NCBI GenBank assembly: GCA_048549915.1
Contig: JBLYYE010000043.1
Location: 1-64,000, forward strand
Source of the DNA: LSUCC0057 sp048549915
GTDB lineage: Bacteria > Pseudomonadota > Gammaproteobacteria > Pseudomonadales > Porticoccaceae
Reading direction: 5' to 3'
Length of the DNA: 64,000 nt
A program made the translations under genes and the position numbers. Positions 26,077-35,500 of the stretch are shown in pieces; within the stretch, counting starts at the first letter, position 1, and every line of letters starts with the position of its first letter. The notes beneath the pieces are model-generated. The model had not been told where the DNA came from and ran no database searches. It worked only from the letters and a program-made list of their open reading frames with translations.

Positions 26077-26859
26077 CTATTCGCGGCGCAGTGCAGTGGC
26101 CAATACAAATAAGCCACTCGCTACCACAACCACGGAAGGCCCCACTGGCGTGTCGGCCTGCCAGGCCAGTGCGGTGCCGCCGAGAACACTAACGGAAGCG
26201 ATAGCGCTGGCGCACACCGCCATCTGCTCGGGAGTGCGGCTCATGCGCCGCGCGGCTGCTGCGGGGATTACCAGCAGTGCGGTAATCAACATAACCCCGA
26301 CAATCTTCATCGCGATGGCTATTAGTAAGGCAGTGGCGACCATGAGGGCTGTGCGCACAGCCGTGACTTGAGTGCCCTCCACCGCGGCCAGTTCGGCATT
26401 CAGTGTAATGTTAATTAAGGGCCGCCACAGCCACACCAACAAGGCCAAGATGGTTGTTGCGACAGCGACAATGATCATCAGCTCGCGCCCTGTAATCGCC
26501 AGTAAATCGCCAAACAGCAGAGCCATCAGGTCTATGCGCACACCGTCCAGCATCGCCACCAGCACTAACCCGGCCGCCAGCGCCGAATGGGACAAAATGC
26601 CCAATAATGTATCTAACGGCAACCCGCCGCGCTGCTCCAGCCAGACTAAAAGTAGGGCAATAGTTAGAGGTACAGCAGCAGTTGCCAAACTTAGGTTGAG
26701 GGAGAAAAAGACGCTTAGTGCGACACCCAGTAGGGCGGAGTGCGCCAGTGTATCACCAAAGTAGGCCATTCTTCGCCATACCACAAAGCAACCCAATGGG
26801 CCTGCGACTAAGGCAACTGCTAGCCCACCGGCGATGGCAGTGGCTAGTAGCTCAAACAT
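26077..26859 (-). CDS. znuB: Zinc ABC transporter permease ZnuB
   Basis: A 260-residue inner-membrane permease of the ABC-3 metal family with about seven or eight hydrophobic helices. Conserved segments include FVVWRRMAYFGDTLAHSALLGVAL near the N-terminus and VGVMLITALLVIPAAAARRMS near 188-208, the latter part of the region that contacts the ATPase. It carries zinc released by ZnuA into the cytoplasm. It is the last gene of zur-znuC-znuB, 56 bases after znuC; that gap has a small perfect hairpin. Confidence 0.94.
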   Translation of the reverse strand: MFELLATAIAGGLAVALVAGPLGCFVVWRRMAYFGDTLAHSALLGVALSVFFSLNLSLATAAVPLTIALLLVWLEQRGGLPLDTLLGILSHSALAAGLVLVAMLDGVRIDLMALLFGDLLAITGRELMIIVAVATTILALLVWLWRPLINITLNAELAAVEGTQVTAVRTALMVATALLIAIAMKIVGVMLITALLVIPAAAARRMSRTPEQMAVCASAIASVSVLGGTALAWQADTPVGPSVVVVASGLFVLATALRRE

Positions 26860-26900
26860 TTAACACCTCGTTAAAGTTTAACCGTATGTAAGCGCTCACT

Positions 26901-26916
26901 ATTACTCTGGAGTAAT
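26901..26916 (-). repeat. Small hairpin at the znuC-znuB junction
   Basis: A perfect 7-pair inverted repeat (ATTACTC / GAGTAAT) around a two-base centre, overlapping the first base of the znuC stop on the minus strand. No T-run follows in the direction of transcription. It may only stabilise mRNA. Confidence 0.35.
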
Positions 26917-27668
26917 TAATCATGGCTACAATCCTGGCTGTGCTGGTGTGCGCCACCCTCGTCACTGCCGTGTACATGGTCATGGTGGTGGGTGTAGATG
27001 GCGGTCGCAGCACCAAATATTCCCAAGTAAGAGGGGTCGTTGCGGATCTGCTCGGGCATTCCTTGGCAGCAGATATGGCCGTTCAAGCAGATCACTTGAT
27101 GGCTGGCAGACATCACCACATGGAGATCGTGGGAGACCATTAATACCCCGCAGCTGAGTTCGGCAACCAGTTCGTCGATAAGGCGATAGAGCGCAGCTTG
27201 GCCGCTGATATCTAGACCTTGAACGGGTTCATCGAGCACCAGTAGTTCGGGCTGGTGGACAATAGCGCGGGCCAGCATGGCGCGCTGTAGTTGCCCGCCA
27301 GAGAGTTGGTGCAAGGGTTGCTCGGCGAGCCCTCCCAGGCCCACTCGAGCCAGCGTATCGATACAATGCTGGCGGTTGCGGTGTGCCAGTGTCATAAATC
27401 TCAACAGCGAGAGCGGTAGGGTCTGATCTACATGAAGCCGCTGCGGCATATAGCCAATGGTGCTAGCCCGATTAATGCAGCTCCCTTGGTCGGCTTTTAA
27501 CAAGCCGAGGATCATTCTCACTAACGTTGATTTGCCCGCCCCGTTGGGGCCGATTAGCGTGGTAATGGCTCCGCGCTGGAGGCTGAGAGAGATGTTTTCG
27601 AGTACCGCACGGCCGCCAAAGGATTTACCCGCGCTGTGCAGCTCGACTAGCGGGAGCGAAGCACTCAT
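26916..27668 (-). CDS. znuC: Zinc ABC transporter ATP-binding protein ZnuC
   Basis: A 250-residue ABC ATPase. Walker A GPNGAGKSTLV near 38-48, signature LSGGQLQRAMLARAI near 122-136, Walker B LLVLDEPVQGLD near 143-154 and the switch His in MVSHDLHVVM near 179-188 are all intact. The C-terminal tail is rich in His (THHHDHVHGSDEGG then HQHSQDCSHD), a feature of several ZnuC proteins that may bind zinc. It overlaps the end of zur by 4 bases, so regulator and transporter are translated together. Confidence 0.95.
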   Translation of the reverse strand: MSASLPLVELHSAGKSFGGRAVLENISLSLQRGAITTLIGPNGAGKSTLVRMILGLLKADQGSCINRASTIGYMPQRLHVDQTLPLSLLRFMTLAHRNRQHCIDTLARVGLGGLAEQPLHQLSGGQLQRAMLARAIVHQPELLVLDEPVQGLDISGQAALYRLIDELVAELSCGVLMVSHDLHVVMSASHQVICLNGHICCQGMPEQIRNDPSYLGIFGAATAIYTHHHDHVHGSDEGGAHQHSQDCSHD

Positions 27669-28177
27669 CGCATGCGCTCCACACTACCAGTAGCTAGATC
27701 TCGACACTGCGCGCACTGCCCGTAGAGCTCGAGTGATTGCGAGGCAAGAGTGAACTCAGCGCGCTTAGCGGTCTGTGCCAATAGCTGGTTTACATGACTG
27801 TGGCTGACCTCGGCGGCGTTGCCGCAATCACTGCAAATTAAAAACATATCCGAATGGTCGCTGTCGGGAAAGGGACAGCCGATATAGGCGTTTAATGAAG
27901 TGATGCGGTGGATTAACCCGAGCTCCAAAAAGAACTCCAGCGCGCGATAAATAGTCGGTGCCGCTATTACTTTGCCGTTTATCTGCGAAAGCTGCTCTTG
28001 GATTTGATAGGCGCCAAGCGGACGATGGCTCTGCCACAAGAGGCGCAAAACCGCCTCACGCAGAGGGGTGAGCCGCGCCTGACGAGCCTTACATAGTGCT
28101 CGTGCACGAGACATTGCACTGTTGACGCAGCGCAAATGATCGTGAGGGCGGTGAACAGCTTTGGCGTTGGTGAGCAT
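27665..28177 (-). CDS. zur: Zinc uptake regulator Zur (Fur family)
   Basis: A 170-residue Fur-family repressor. The winged helix (LTPLREAVLRLLWQSHRPLGAYQIQEQL, then the recognition part AAPTIYRALEFFLELGLIHRI) is followed by a metal-binding dimerisation domain with two Cys pairs, CSDC near 113-116 and CAQC near 155-158, for structural zinc. The operon with znuC and znuB and the divergent znuA identify it as Zur and not Fur. The ATG at 28177 has GAGG at a 6-base spacing; the alternative Met22 has none. Confidence 0.94.
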   Translation of the reverse strand: MLTNAKAVHRPHDHLRCVNSAMSRARALCKARQARLTPLREAVLRLLWQSHRPLGAYQIQEQLSQINGKVIAAPTIYRALEFFLELGLIHRITSLNAYIGCPFPDSDHSDMFLICSDCGNAAEVSHSHVNQLLAQTAKRAEFTLASQSLELYGQCAQCRDLATGSVERMR

Positions 28178-28206
28178 TGTGTGCCTCGCGGGCTACCTGA
28201 AAACGA

Positions 28207-28226
28207 AACCATAATGATATACTGTT
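28207..28226. promoter_or_regulatory. Candidate Zur operator in the zur/znuA divergent region
   Basis: An imperfect 20-bp dyad with outer arms AAC/GTT and inner TA/TA, ten of twenty positions symmetrical, AT-rich in the centre like known Zur boxes. It overlaps the extended -10 TGATATACT (28215-28223) of znuA and lies 30 bases upstream of the zur start, where a zinc-loaded Zur could block both promoters. Confidence 0.5.
28215..28223 (+). promoter_or_regulatory. Extended -10 promoter of znuA
   Basis: TGA plus TATACT, 29 bases before the ATG at 28252. It lies inside the candidate Zur operator. Its place rules out the TTG at 28225 as the start of znuA. Confidence 0.5.
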
Positions 28227-28251
28227 GCAAAACAGCCTGCATCCATCCGCT

Positions 28252-29175
28252 ATGAGATTACTGCCTTTTCCCCGCCCTTTTTTGCATACCATTGCTATAG
28301 TCTTGGGTTACTTGGCAACGGTATTGTGCACGACTGTGGCTGTAGCATTGGCAGCTGATGAGAGAGTAAAAAAACCGCTGGTGGTTACCACTGTGAAGCC
28401 GCTGGCGCTAATCGCGGCACAAGCGCTCGGCAACCGGGCGCGAGTTGAATGGCTCTATGCACCGCAGCAGTCGCCGCACCACCAACCGCTGCGCCCCTCT
28501 ATGTTGCGCAGCATGGAATCGGCTGACCTTATCGTCTGGGTAGGACCGATTCTAGAGGGCCCGCTGGCCAGCTATTTAGAGGCTCAACCTCAGCAGCGCG
28601 TGGTAACTTTCGCCGAACTTGTGCAGCTAGAGGGGCCGGGTAACACAAAGCCTGTTACAGAGAATTCACACGTTCATGACCATGATCATCATCCACACGA
28701 TGTTTCTGTAGATCCGCATCTCTGGTTGCAGCCCGCTTATGCCGAGCGGTTGGCGGCCGAGTTGCAGCGCCGCATAGGGCTTTCTCCACAGCCGCTACTC
28801 AGCCGTGAAGAGCTCGGCGACTGGCACCGCCAATTGGGGCGCCTGCAAAACCGAACATGGCTCATGCCGCACCGCTCGCTCGATTACTTTAGTGACTTCT
28901 TTATGCTCAACCGCGCAAATGCACTGGCTACTGCCGATGGAGTTGAAGGCGGTTTGCGCCACCAATTGACACTCCTAGAGCAGGACAATTATCGCTGCAT
29001 TATGGTTGAGCAGAGCGAGCCGGATAAACGCATGGCTAGATTTGCCAAGCGCTTGGCGAGGCCGCTCATTAGTATCGATACTCTGGCTGCCTCACAGCCA
29101 CTCACTGTCCGACCCTACAGCGACTTTATAGCCGGACTAGTCGAGACTACTGCGCGCTGTCTGAGTGCCCCCTAG
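28252..29175 (+). CDS. znuA: Zinc ABC transporter substrate-binding protein ZnuA
   Basis: A 307-residue periplasmic binding protein of the cluster 9 metal family with a signal peptide (about 1-37, ending near VAVALAADE). The ligand regions are visible: His in QQSPHHQPLRPSM, the His-rich loop HVHDHDHHPHD near 138-148, DPHLWLQPAYAERL, and VEQSEPDKRMARFAKRL near the C-terminus. The His-rich loop is the hallmark of zinc-specific members. The frame also opens at a TTG at 28225, but that is next to the promoter -10, so 28252 is preferred. It is divergent from zur-znuCB, making a complete ZnuABC system. Confidence 0.93.
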   Translation: MRLLPFPRPFLHTIAIVLGYLATVLCTTVAVALAADERVKKPLVVTTVKPLALIAAQALGNRARVEWLYAPQQSPHHQPLRPSMLRSMESADLIVWVGPILEGPLASYLEAQPQQRVVTFAELVQLEGPGNTKPVTENSHVHDHDHHPHDVSVDPHLWLQPAYAERLAAELQRRIGLSPQPLLSREELGDWHRQLGRLQNRTWLMPHRSLDYFSDFFMLNRANALATADGVEGGLRHQLTLLEQDNYRCIMVEQSEPDKRMARFAKRLARPLISIDTLAASQPLTVRPYSDFIAGLVETTARCLSAP

Positions 29176-29270
29176 CCGCCAAACACGCATTTAGATGGTG
29201 TATGCTCACAGCCAAACTTTGATACAGATACCCACGTTGAGAGCGGTATCGCAGACAACCTGGTAACTCT

Positions 29271-32027
29271 ATGAATAGCAGTGAAAACGCCGCACCATTA
29301 GTACTGGTCGATGGCTCATCTTATCTCTACCGCGCCTTTCACGCCCTGCCGCCACTCGTAACCTCGAGTGGCCAGCCCAGCGGTGCAGTGCGCGGGGTTA
29401 CCTCAATGCTCAGGGCGCTGCAGCGCGATTACCCGGCCAGCACCATTGCAGTCGTCTTCGACGCCAAGGGTAAAACCTTTCGCGATGAACTTTACGGCGA
29501 CTACAAGTCACATCGCCCACCTATGCCAGATGATCTGCGCGCACAGATAGAACCCATCCATCAAATTGTGACCGCGATGGGCCTACCGATGTTGATCATT
29601 GACGGCGTCGAAGCAGATGATGTGATCGGTACACTCGCGCTGCAGGCGCAGGCTGCTAACTTGCCGGTAGTGATCTCTACCGGCGATAAAGACATGGCGC
29701 AGCTGGTTGGCCCCGGTATTACACTGGTGAACACAATGAGCAACACGGTTCTGGACAGTGACGGTGTGCGCGAAAAATTTGGCATAGGGCCAGAACTCAT
29801 CATCGATTACCTCGCTCTGATAGGCGACAAATCAGACAACATCCCCGGCGTGCCCGGAGTTGGCGAAAAAACCGCGCTGGCGTTGCTGCAGCAGTTGGGT
29901 GGGCTCGACGCTATTTATGCCGACCTGCCGCGCGTGGCGGAGTTAGAGTTTCGCGGCGCGAAAAAAATGCCTGAAAAACTGGAGGCAAACCGCGAGCTCG
30001 CTTACCTCTCTTATCTGCTCGCCACCATTAAGGTAGATGTCGAGCTGCCGCAGAGCGCCGCCGAGCTGGCCAATAATAGTGCCGATCAAGAGGCACTGTT
30101 AGCTTTATTTGCCCAGCTAGAATTTAAGAGCTGGCTGCGCGAACTCAGCGGCTCACAGCCGGCGCCAGACGCCGAGCTAAAGCAAGGTGCACGCTTAGCG
30201 GCACCCGCGCCGGTTGCGGAGTTAGTTGTGGAGACGGTGCTCACGCAAGCGCAACTGCAAGCTTGGGTGGATAAATTGGCAGGGGCAGAGTTGTTTGCCG
30301 TGGACACCGAGACCACCAGTCTCAACTATATGGAAGCGCAGCTGGTCGGTATCTCACTGGCAATAGAGCCAGGCACCGCCTGTTATATCCCGTTTGGCCA
30401 TGACTACCTCGGCGCGCCTATGCAGCTAGAACGTGAGACGGTGTTAGAGACGCTGCGGCCGCTACTGGAAGACGCCAGTAAGGCCAAAGTGGGACAAAAC
30501 ATTAAATACGACATGAGCGTATTGGCTGAACACGGCATCGCTCTGGCGGGGGTCGCCTTTGATACCATGCTCGAATCCTATGTTCTCGACTCTATTGGCA
30601 GCCGCCACGATATGGATAGCTTAGCCGCTAACTATCTCAACCAAACAACGACATCGTTTACCGACATTGCCGGCAAGGGTGCCGGCAAGTTGACCTTTAA
30701 CCAGATAGCACTCGAACAAGCTGCCCCGTATGCCGCAGAAGATGCAGATATTACCTTGCGGTTACATCAGCAATTGTGGCCTGGCATAGCCGCTGAGCCC
30801 TCGCTGCAAACGCTGTTTGAGACCATTGAACTGCCCCTAGTTGCCGTGCTGTCTAAAATTGAGCGCAACGGTGCGCTCATCGACTGCCAGCAACTGCAAC
30901 AACAAAGTGGCGAGCTCACCCAGCGTTTGGCAGAACTACAAGCTGAAGCGTGGCAGCTGGCCGGCCAAGAGTTTAATCTCGCCTCGCCCAAACAGCTCGG
31001 CGAGATACTGTTTGAAAAGCTTAATATCCCAGTACTTAAGAAGACCGCCAAGGGCGCCGCCTCGACCAAAGAGGAGGTGTTGGCAGAGTTAGCCCTCGAG
31101 TACCCGCTGCCCAAAGTGATTTTGGAACACCGCGGTTTGGCTAAATTAAAGTCTACCTACACTGATAAATTGCCGACCATGGTCAACCCTAAAACCGGTC
31201 GCTTGCACACCTCTTATCACCAGGCGGGCACCGCGACTGGCCGGCTCTCCTCCTCTGATCCCAACTTGCAAAATATTCCGGTCCGCACCGCCGAAGGGCG
31301 CCGTGTTCGCCAAGCCTTTGTCGCCGCGCCCGGCAGTGTTTTGCTCGCCGCCGATTACTCACAGATTGAGTTGCGCATTATGGCCGAGCTCTCTGGTGAT
31401 GAAGGATTGCGCAACGCCTTTGCGCAGGGGTTAGACATTCACAGCGCCACTGCAGCAGAGGTCTTCGCAGTCGAGTTAGAAGAGGTGACCACTGACATGC
31501 GCCGCAGTGCCAAAGCGATCAACTTTGGGTTGATTTATGGCATGTCTGCATTCGGTTTGGCGCGCCAGCTCCAAATTGGCCGCAAACAAGCGCAGGAATA
31601 TATTGATCTCTACTTCCAGCGCTACCCCGGCGTTCAAGCGTTCATGCAAAACACCCGAGTCAATGCGGCTGATAAGGGTTATGTCGAAACCTTGTTCGGG
31701 CGCCGCCTCTATCTGCCAGAGATTAATGACCGCAACGCTATGCGTCGCCAGGCTGCCGAACGCACTGCGATCAACGCCCCACTGCAGGGCAGTGCTGCCG
31801 ATCTGATTAAGATTGCTATGATCAGGGTAGACGCCTGGCTCGCTGAACAAAAACTCAACAGTAAAATGATTATGCAGGTGCATGATGAGCTGGTGCTTGA
31901 AGTGCCAGAGTCTGAAATGGAGCAAGTGCGCAGCGGTTTGCGCGATATCATGCAAGGTGCGGCAGAGCTTAATGTGCCGCTGATAGTTGATATCGGCAGC
32001 GGAAAAAACTGGGATGAGGCGCACTAA
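29271..32027 (+). CDS. polA: DNA polymerase I
   Basis: A 918-residue family A polymerase with all three domains. The 5'-nuclease domain (about 1-290) starts LVLVDGSSYLYRAFHALPPL and has EADDVIGTLA, VVISTGDKDMAQLV and GDKSDNIPGVPGVGEKTA. The 3'-5' exonuclease (about 320-500) keeps its acidic residues: VDTETTSLNY, VGQNIKYDMSVL and YAAEDADITLRL. The polymerase domain (about 520-918) has motif A ADYSQIELRIMAELS, motif B RRSAKAINFGLIYGMSAFGL and motif C MQVHDELVLEV. It fills gaps and removes RNA primers. Proofreading appears functional. It faces engB across a 6-kb interval that in relatives holds a small RNA gene. Confidence 0.97.
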   Translation: MNSSENAAPLVLVDGSSYLYRAFHALPPLVTSSGQPSGAVRGVTSMLRALQRDYPASTIAVVFDAKGKTFRDELYGDYKSHRPPMPDDLRAQIEPIHQIVTAMGLPMLIIDGVEADDVIGTLALQAQAANLPVVISTGDKDMAQLVGPGITLVNTMSNTVLDSDGVREKFGIGPELIIDYLALIGDKSDNIPGVPGVGEKTALALLQQLGGLDAIYADLPRVAELEFRGAKKMPEKLEANRELAYLSYLLATIKVDVELPQSAAELANNSADQEALLALFAQLEFKSWLRELSGSQPAPDAELKQGARLAAPAPVAELVVETVLTQAQLQAWVDKLAGAELFAVDTETTSLNYMEAQLVGISLAIEPGTACYIPFGHDYLGAPMQLERETVLETLRPLLEDASKAKVGQNIKYDMSVLAEHGIALAGVAFDTMLESYVLDSIGSRHDMDSLAANYLNQTTTSFTDIAGKGAGKLTFNQIALEQAAPYAAEDADITLRLHQQLWPGIAAEPSLQTLFETIELPLVAVLSKIERNGALIDCQQLQQQSGELTQRLAELQAEAWQLAGQEFNLASPKQLGEILFEKLNIPVLKKTAKGAASTKEEVLAELALEYPLPKVILEHRGLAKLKSTYTDKLPTMVNPKTGRLHTSYHQAGTATGRLSSSDPNLQNIPVRTAEGRRVRQAFVAAPGSVLLAADYSQIELRIMAELSGDEGLRNAFAQGLDIHSATAAEVFAVELEEVTTDMRRSAKAINFGLIYGMSAFGLARQLQIGRKQAQEYIDLYFQRYPGVQAFMQNTRVNAADKGYVETLFGRRLYLPEINDRNAMRRQAAERTAINAPLQGSAADLIKIAMIRVDAWLAEQKLNSKMIMQVHDELVLEVPESEMEQVRSGLRDIMQGAAELNVPLIVDIGSGKNWDEAH

Positions 32028-32149
32028 GCGGTTGAATATATTAAATAAATTAATTTATTTTAGTTTTTTAAGAATATTTTTGAACTAAACGCTGCAGTTG
32101 CCCTCAAAGGTTACAGTGATTGTGATTGATTGCTTGTATTCTCCCCCAA

Positions 32150-32224
32150 CTAAGCGACTGCAGTGCTTGCAGAGCAAGCCAAAGTACAGCTAGCCCCAGC
32201 CAACTTGGTTCGGGGCTTTTTTTT
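32150..32224 (+). ncRNA. Candidate small RNA, copy 1 (polA-engB interval)
   Basis: About 75 bases from just after a possible -10 (TATTCT, 32137-32142) to the end of a strong terminator. The 3' part, GAGCAAGCCAAAG, a short linker with GCTAG, then the terminator, is conserved in three copies in this interval. E. coli spf (Spot 42) and Pseudomonas ersA lie in the same place and orientation, downstream of polA and facing engB. The start is a guess and no clear -35 is seen. It could instead be only a repeated terminator. Confidence 0.4.
32192..32224 (+). terminator. Rho-independent terminator, copy 1
   Basis: AGCCCC (32192-32197) pairs with GGGGCT (32212-32217), extended inward by AGCC/GGTT with one bulged C and an AACTT loop, followed by eight T (32217-32224). 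Confidence 0.9.
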
Positions 32225-32255
32225 GTCTAAAGAGAATGCTTGTATTCTCCCGCCT

Positions 32256-32341
32256 TCCACCCAGTAAAAAAGCGACTCTAGCGGTTGCAGAGCAAGCCAA
32301 AGTACAGCTAGCCCCAGCCAACTTGGTTCGGGGCTTTTTTT
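32256..32341 (+). ncRNA. Candidate small RNA, copy 2 (polA-engB interval)
   Basis: About 86 bases, with the same possible -10 (TATTCT, 32243-32248) and the same 57-base 3' block as copy 1 (32285-32341 identical to 32167-32223). Like copy 1, its 5' end is not determined. Confidence 0.4.
32310..32341 (+). terminator. Rho-independent terminator, copy 2
   Basis: The same stem as copy 1 (AGCCCC 32310-32315 with GGGGCT 32330-32335) and seven T (32335-32341). Confidence 0.9.
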
Positions 32342-32354
32342 GGTCTAAAGAGAA

Positions 32355-32380
32355 GCCAGAGAATACTGGTATTCTCTGGC
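32355..32380. repeat. Perfect 12-bp-arm palindrome after the tandem units
   Basis: GCCAGAGAATAC and its exact reverse complement GTATTCTCTGGC flank a two-base centre. The right arm contains GTATTCTC, also found at the head of each tandem unit (TTGTATTCTCC), so it looks like a derived or ancestral part of the same repeat family. From here to the lipoprotein start (32381-32533) I see only AT-rich, promoter-like sequence and no gene. Confidence 0.85.
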
Positions 32381-32533
32381 TTTGGAATTTAAGTGAGCAT
32401 TATTGGCTGGAGATGCTAGTTTTGAAATATACGTTCGAGGATGCAGCTTGCAGTGATATGTATTTAAACTATAAGATAAATTAGATAATTAATTCACAAA
32501 TTTTGGAAGAAATGCTTTTCTAACGGAGTAGAC

Positions 32534-35500
32534 ATGAAATATTGGCTTGTAGTTATAATTACCACTTTGATTTTAGCTGCCTGTGGTGGTGGCGGTGGTG
32601 GAAGTACTTCTGCAAGTGACCCGACATCATCCAACTCCGAAGATACAATTGCTCCAGTCATTACGCCACCAGACTCAATTACACTTACAGCCACTGATCC
32701 GAGTGGAATAGCTAAAACTAACTTAGACATAGTTAACTTCTTAGGACAGGCTAGCGTTCAGGACAACATTGATGAGACCCTTGAGATCATCAACGATGCC
32801 CCTACTCAGTTCCCAATAGGCATTACCACCGTCAGTTTCACTTCATCAGACATTTCTGGCAATCAGGCTACAGTCGTGACCGCTGACGTAACTGTTCAAC
32901 CGCCCGCTGATGGGAACAACGCACTCTCGGGAAAAGTAATTGATGGCTACATATCAGGTGCAACGGCTTATCTCGATCTCAATTACAACAACGAGCGAGA
33001 CAGTGGTGAACCTTGGGCGTTATCAGGTACCAATGGAGACTTTACCTTCCAGCTAAGTGAGGCAGCTCTTGATTGCGCAAGTTATGTTCCCACGGTCGTT
33101 GAAGTTCCAGTTGGAGCGGAGGATTCAGAGCTTGGTGTAGTCACAGAGGCATATAAGATGGTACTACCGCCGCTGTTTGCGCCTATTACAGATGAGGATA
33201 TTCTCAACGTTACGCCGCTCACTTCAGTGGTCTGGAACGCTATTGAAAGTGAATTAAACGAAAGTGCGAGTCAGTACAGCTGCTTAGCTATAAAAGAAAA
33301 TACTTCAAAACGCGAAAGGATTATAGCCACCTTAGAGACTGCAATTGGAGATGTGGTTCGTCATTACAATATCCCAGAGAGCAAAATCTTTGGGGATTTT
33401 ATTGCAGAAAACGATGATCAAACTAAAGCTGTTGCTATCAATATCGTCAAAGGGTTAAAGAAAGGTCTGAGTGCTACATTGGTTCTCCAAGAGGAGTATC
33501 CAAATGCCACTTGGGCGAAAATTAACTACTATATGTTCAGTAGTTTAGATGACGATGAAAGCTATCCCGATGCTTGGTATCGTGATCTAGAGATTTCGAA
33601 CGGCAATACCATAATCAAAGAGCTTGTAAAGGTTTCATCAGACCTGTCTACTGAAATACGGCCCATACTTTATGAAAAAACCACAACCTCTACCGTAGGG
33701 TCGGTTAATTTACGTGAAGAGATTGGCTATGAGTCTAGAGGTGGTGACTCATCTCCTTATAACTGTAGCTACAAAGAGTCAGCTTCGTTCATGTTTGCAG
33801 GGGCGGAATATGAGTTAGTAAACCTAGGTAGCGCTGGCAATGTCGACAATGTTGACGATTGTGAATTGCCCGATTTTTCAACCGACTCTTCTTCACGCTA
33901 CGCGCTCTATAGATCAATTTTTGAGGGTGTAGATGAGGGTGCACAGTTCACTTTTTTTGCAGCTCAAGGACGCTTCCCTGCCCTTAATAACTGGACGAAT
34001 CTAATTAGCAATACCAGCTCACTAAGTAAGGCAGAGCTTGTCGACTACATTGATAATTTACCGGTTGGGTTTTGCAGTTCTGGCTTAGCAGGTGCGACAA
34101 ACGTTACTCGTTCTCGCACATTGCAGGTGGGAAACGATAGTGTGAACCTAAGCCGTGAAGAATCAGGCACTTATACTCGCACAACTAGATATGCAGATGG
34201 TACCTCAAACACAGAAGTTTCCACTATTGCGGACGCTATTGGCTGGGATGACTGTGACCAACTGGATACTGATGGGGACGGTGCGATCGACAGCATAGAC
34301 CCCGACGACGATAACGATAACGTTTTAGACAGCAATGACGCTTTCCCGTTCAACCCCGCTGAATCACAAGATACTGATAGCGACGGTATAGGCAATAATG
34401 CCGATGGGGATGATGATAATGATGGCCTCGCCGATAGGAACGATGAATATCCACTTGACCCAGGCAATGTGAATGATTCGGACGGAGACGGCATTGTCGA
34501 TCGAGATGATATTTTTCCGGACGATGCGATACGCAACGACACGATGAGAGTCGACTTCAGCACAGTTGAAGCTCTTGGTCTTGGTAGTGTGGTTAACCGC
34601 GATAGCCTCACAAGTATTGCCAAAGCCACTCCTATACGAGGAATGAGTACGAGTTATCTCCAGTGGCTCTCTGAGATACTTTTAGAAAAAGCCTACGCCG
34701 ATGATGGCCAGCTTCAATCTTTATCGAACGTATTAGGTTGGAACGCCACAGGTGGTTCTATTACTGACACACTTTTATCAAGCGGTACAAAGTTTATCGC
34801 TGAAGCGGCTATATCGCCTGACGGTAAGTATCTCTACTTACTTACCAGTGCTCACATACAAAGAGCATTGACAAATATGGATGAAGAATACTGCTCACTA
34901 TATCGTGTGACTCTCGCTAATAACGCCTATACCTGTCTTCTAGACGTTGATGAAGGGGATATTCAGCCACGTTCATTAAATAGCGGATTACGCTTTGATA
35001 ACTCGCGTGGGGGAATGGTTTTTAGAGCTGACGGTGCGGCTTTAGTGCACGGATTTAATTGGCAGCGACTTAATAGTAATCCAGAGCCTTGTGAATGCGC
35101 CTCGGGGAGTGTTTGGTTTATGACTCCAGAGGGCGAACTCTTTGATCTACCCCGCGATAGTGGGTGGGAAGCTACCAGTGCAGTGTGGATTAATGATGAA
35201 CAATTTGCAGTCCCTGAGTCCAATGTAACCCAAGGTGGCGAGCGTATAGCCATTTATAATTCAGCCACATTAGAACGTGAATTGTTCATTAGTGGTAATG
35301 ATGCAAGCCGCTCCAGCACCTCTCTGATAAAGGCAGGCGAAAAGCTCCATTGGGAGGGTCACGCACTTGATCTTATAACCTTGGAGATTCAAAACTCAAA
35401 CACTGGAGGTTTACCGGTTGTTGATCAAACTGGTGAGAGACTCTTTTATTTCGCAGAGAAAGAAGCAGATAAACAGATTCTTGATAGTCAAGGCAATAAA

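Larger units (their letters stand above)
32131..32236 (+). repeat. Tandem repeat unit 1, downstream of polA
   Basis: A 106-bp unit. Its first 15 bases (TGCTTGTATTCTCCC) recur at 32237, and its last 70 (32167-32236) match 32285-32354 with one difference. The middle is less alike but shares AAGCGACT. It contains sRNA candidate copy 1 and its terminator. Confidence 0.85.
32237..32354 (+). repeat. Tandem repeat unit 2, downstream of polA
   Basis: A 118-bp unit, a direct repeat of 32131-32236. It is longer by 12 bases in the middle, where it has GCCTTCCACCCAG and an A-run. The 3' 70 bases are almost identical to unit 1, which points to a recent duplication or to selection on that part. Confidence 0.85.

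Noticed and set aside
32236..32484. 82-codon plus-strand frame after polA
   Set aside because: It is made of repeat unit 2, its terminator and the palindrome; the protein has no family character.
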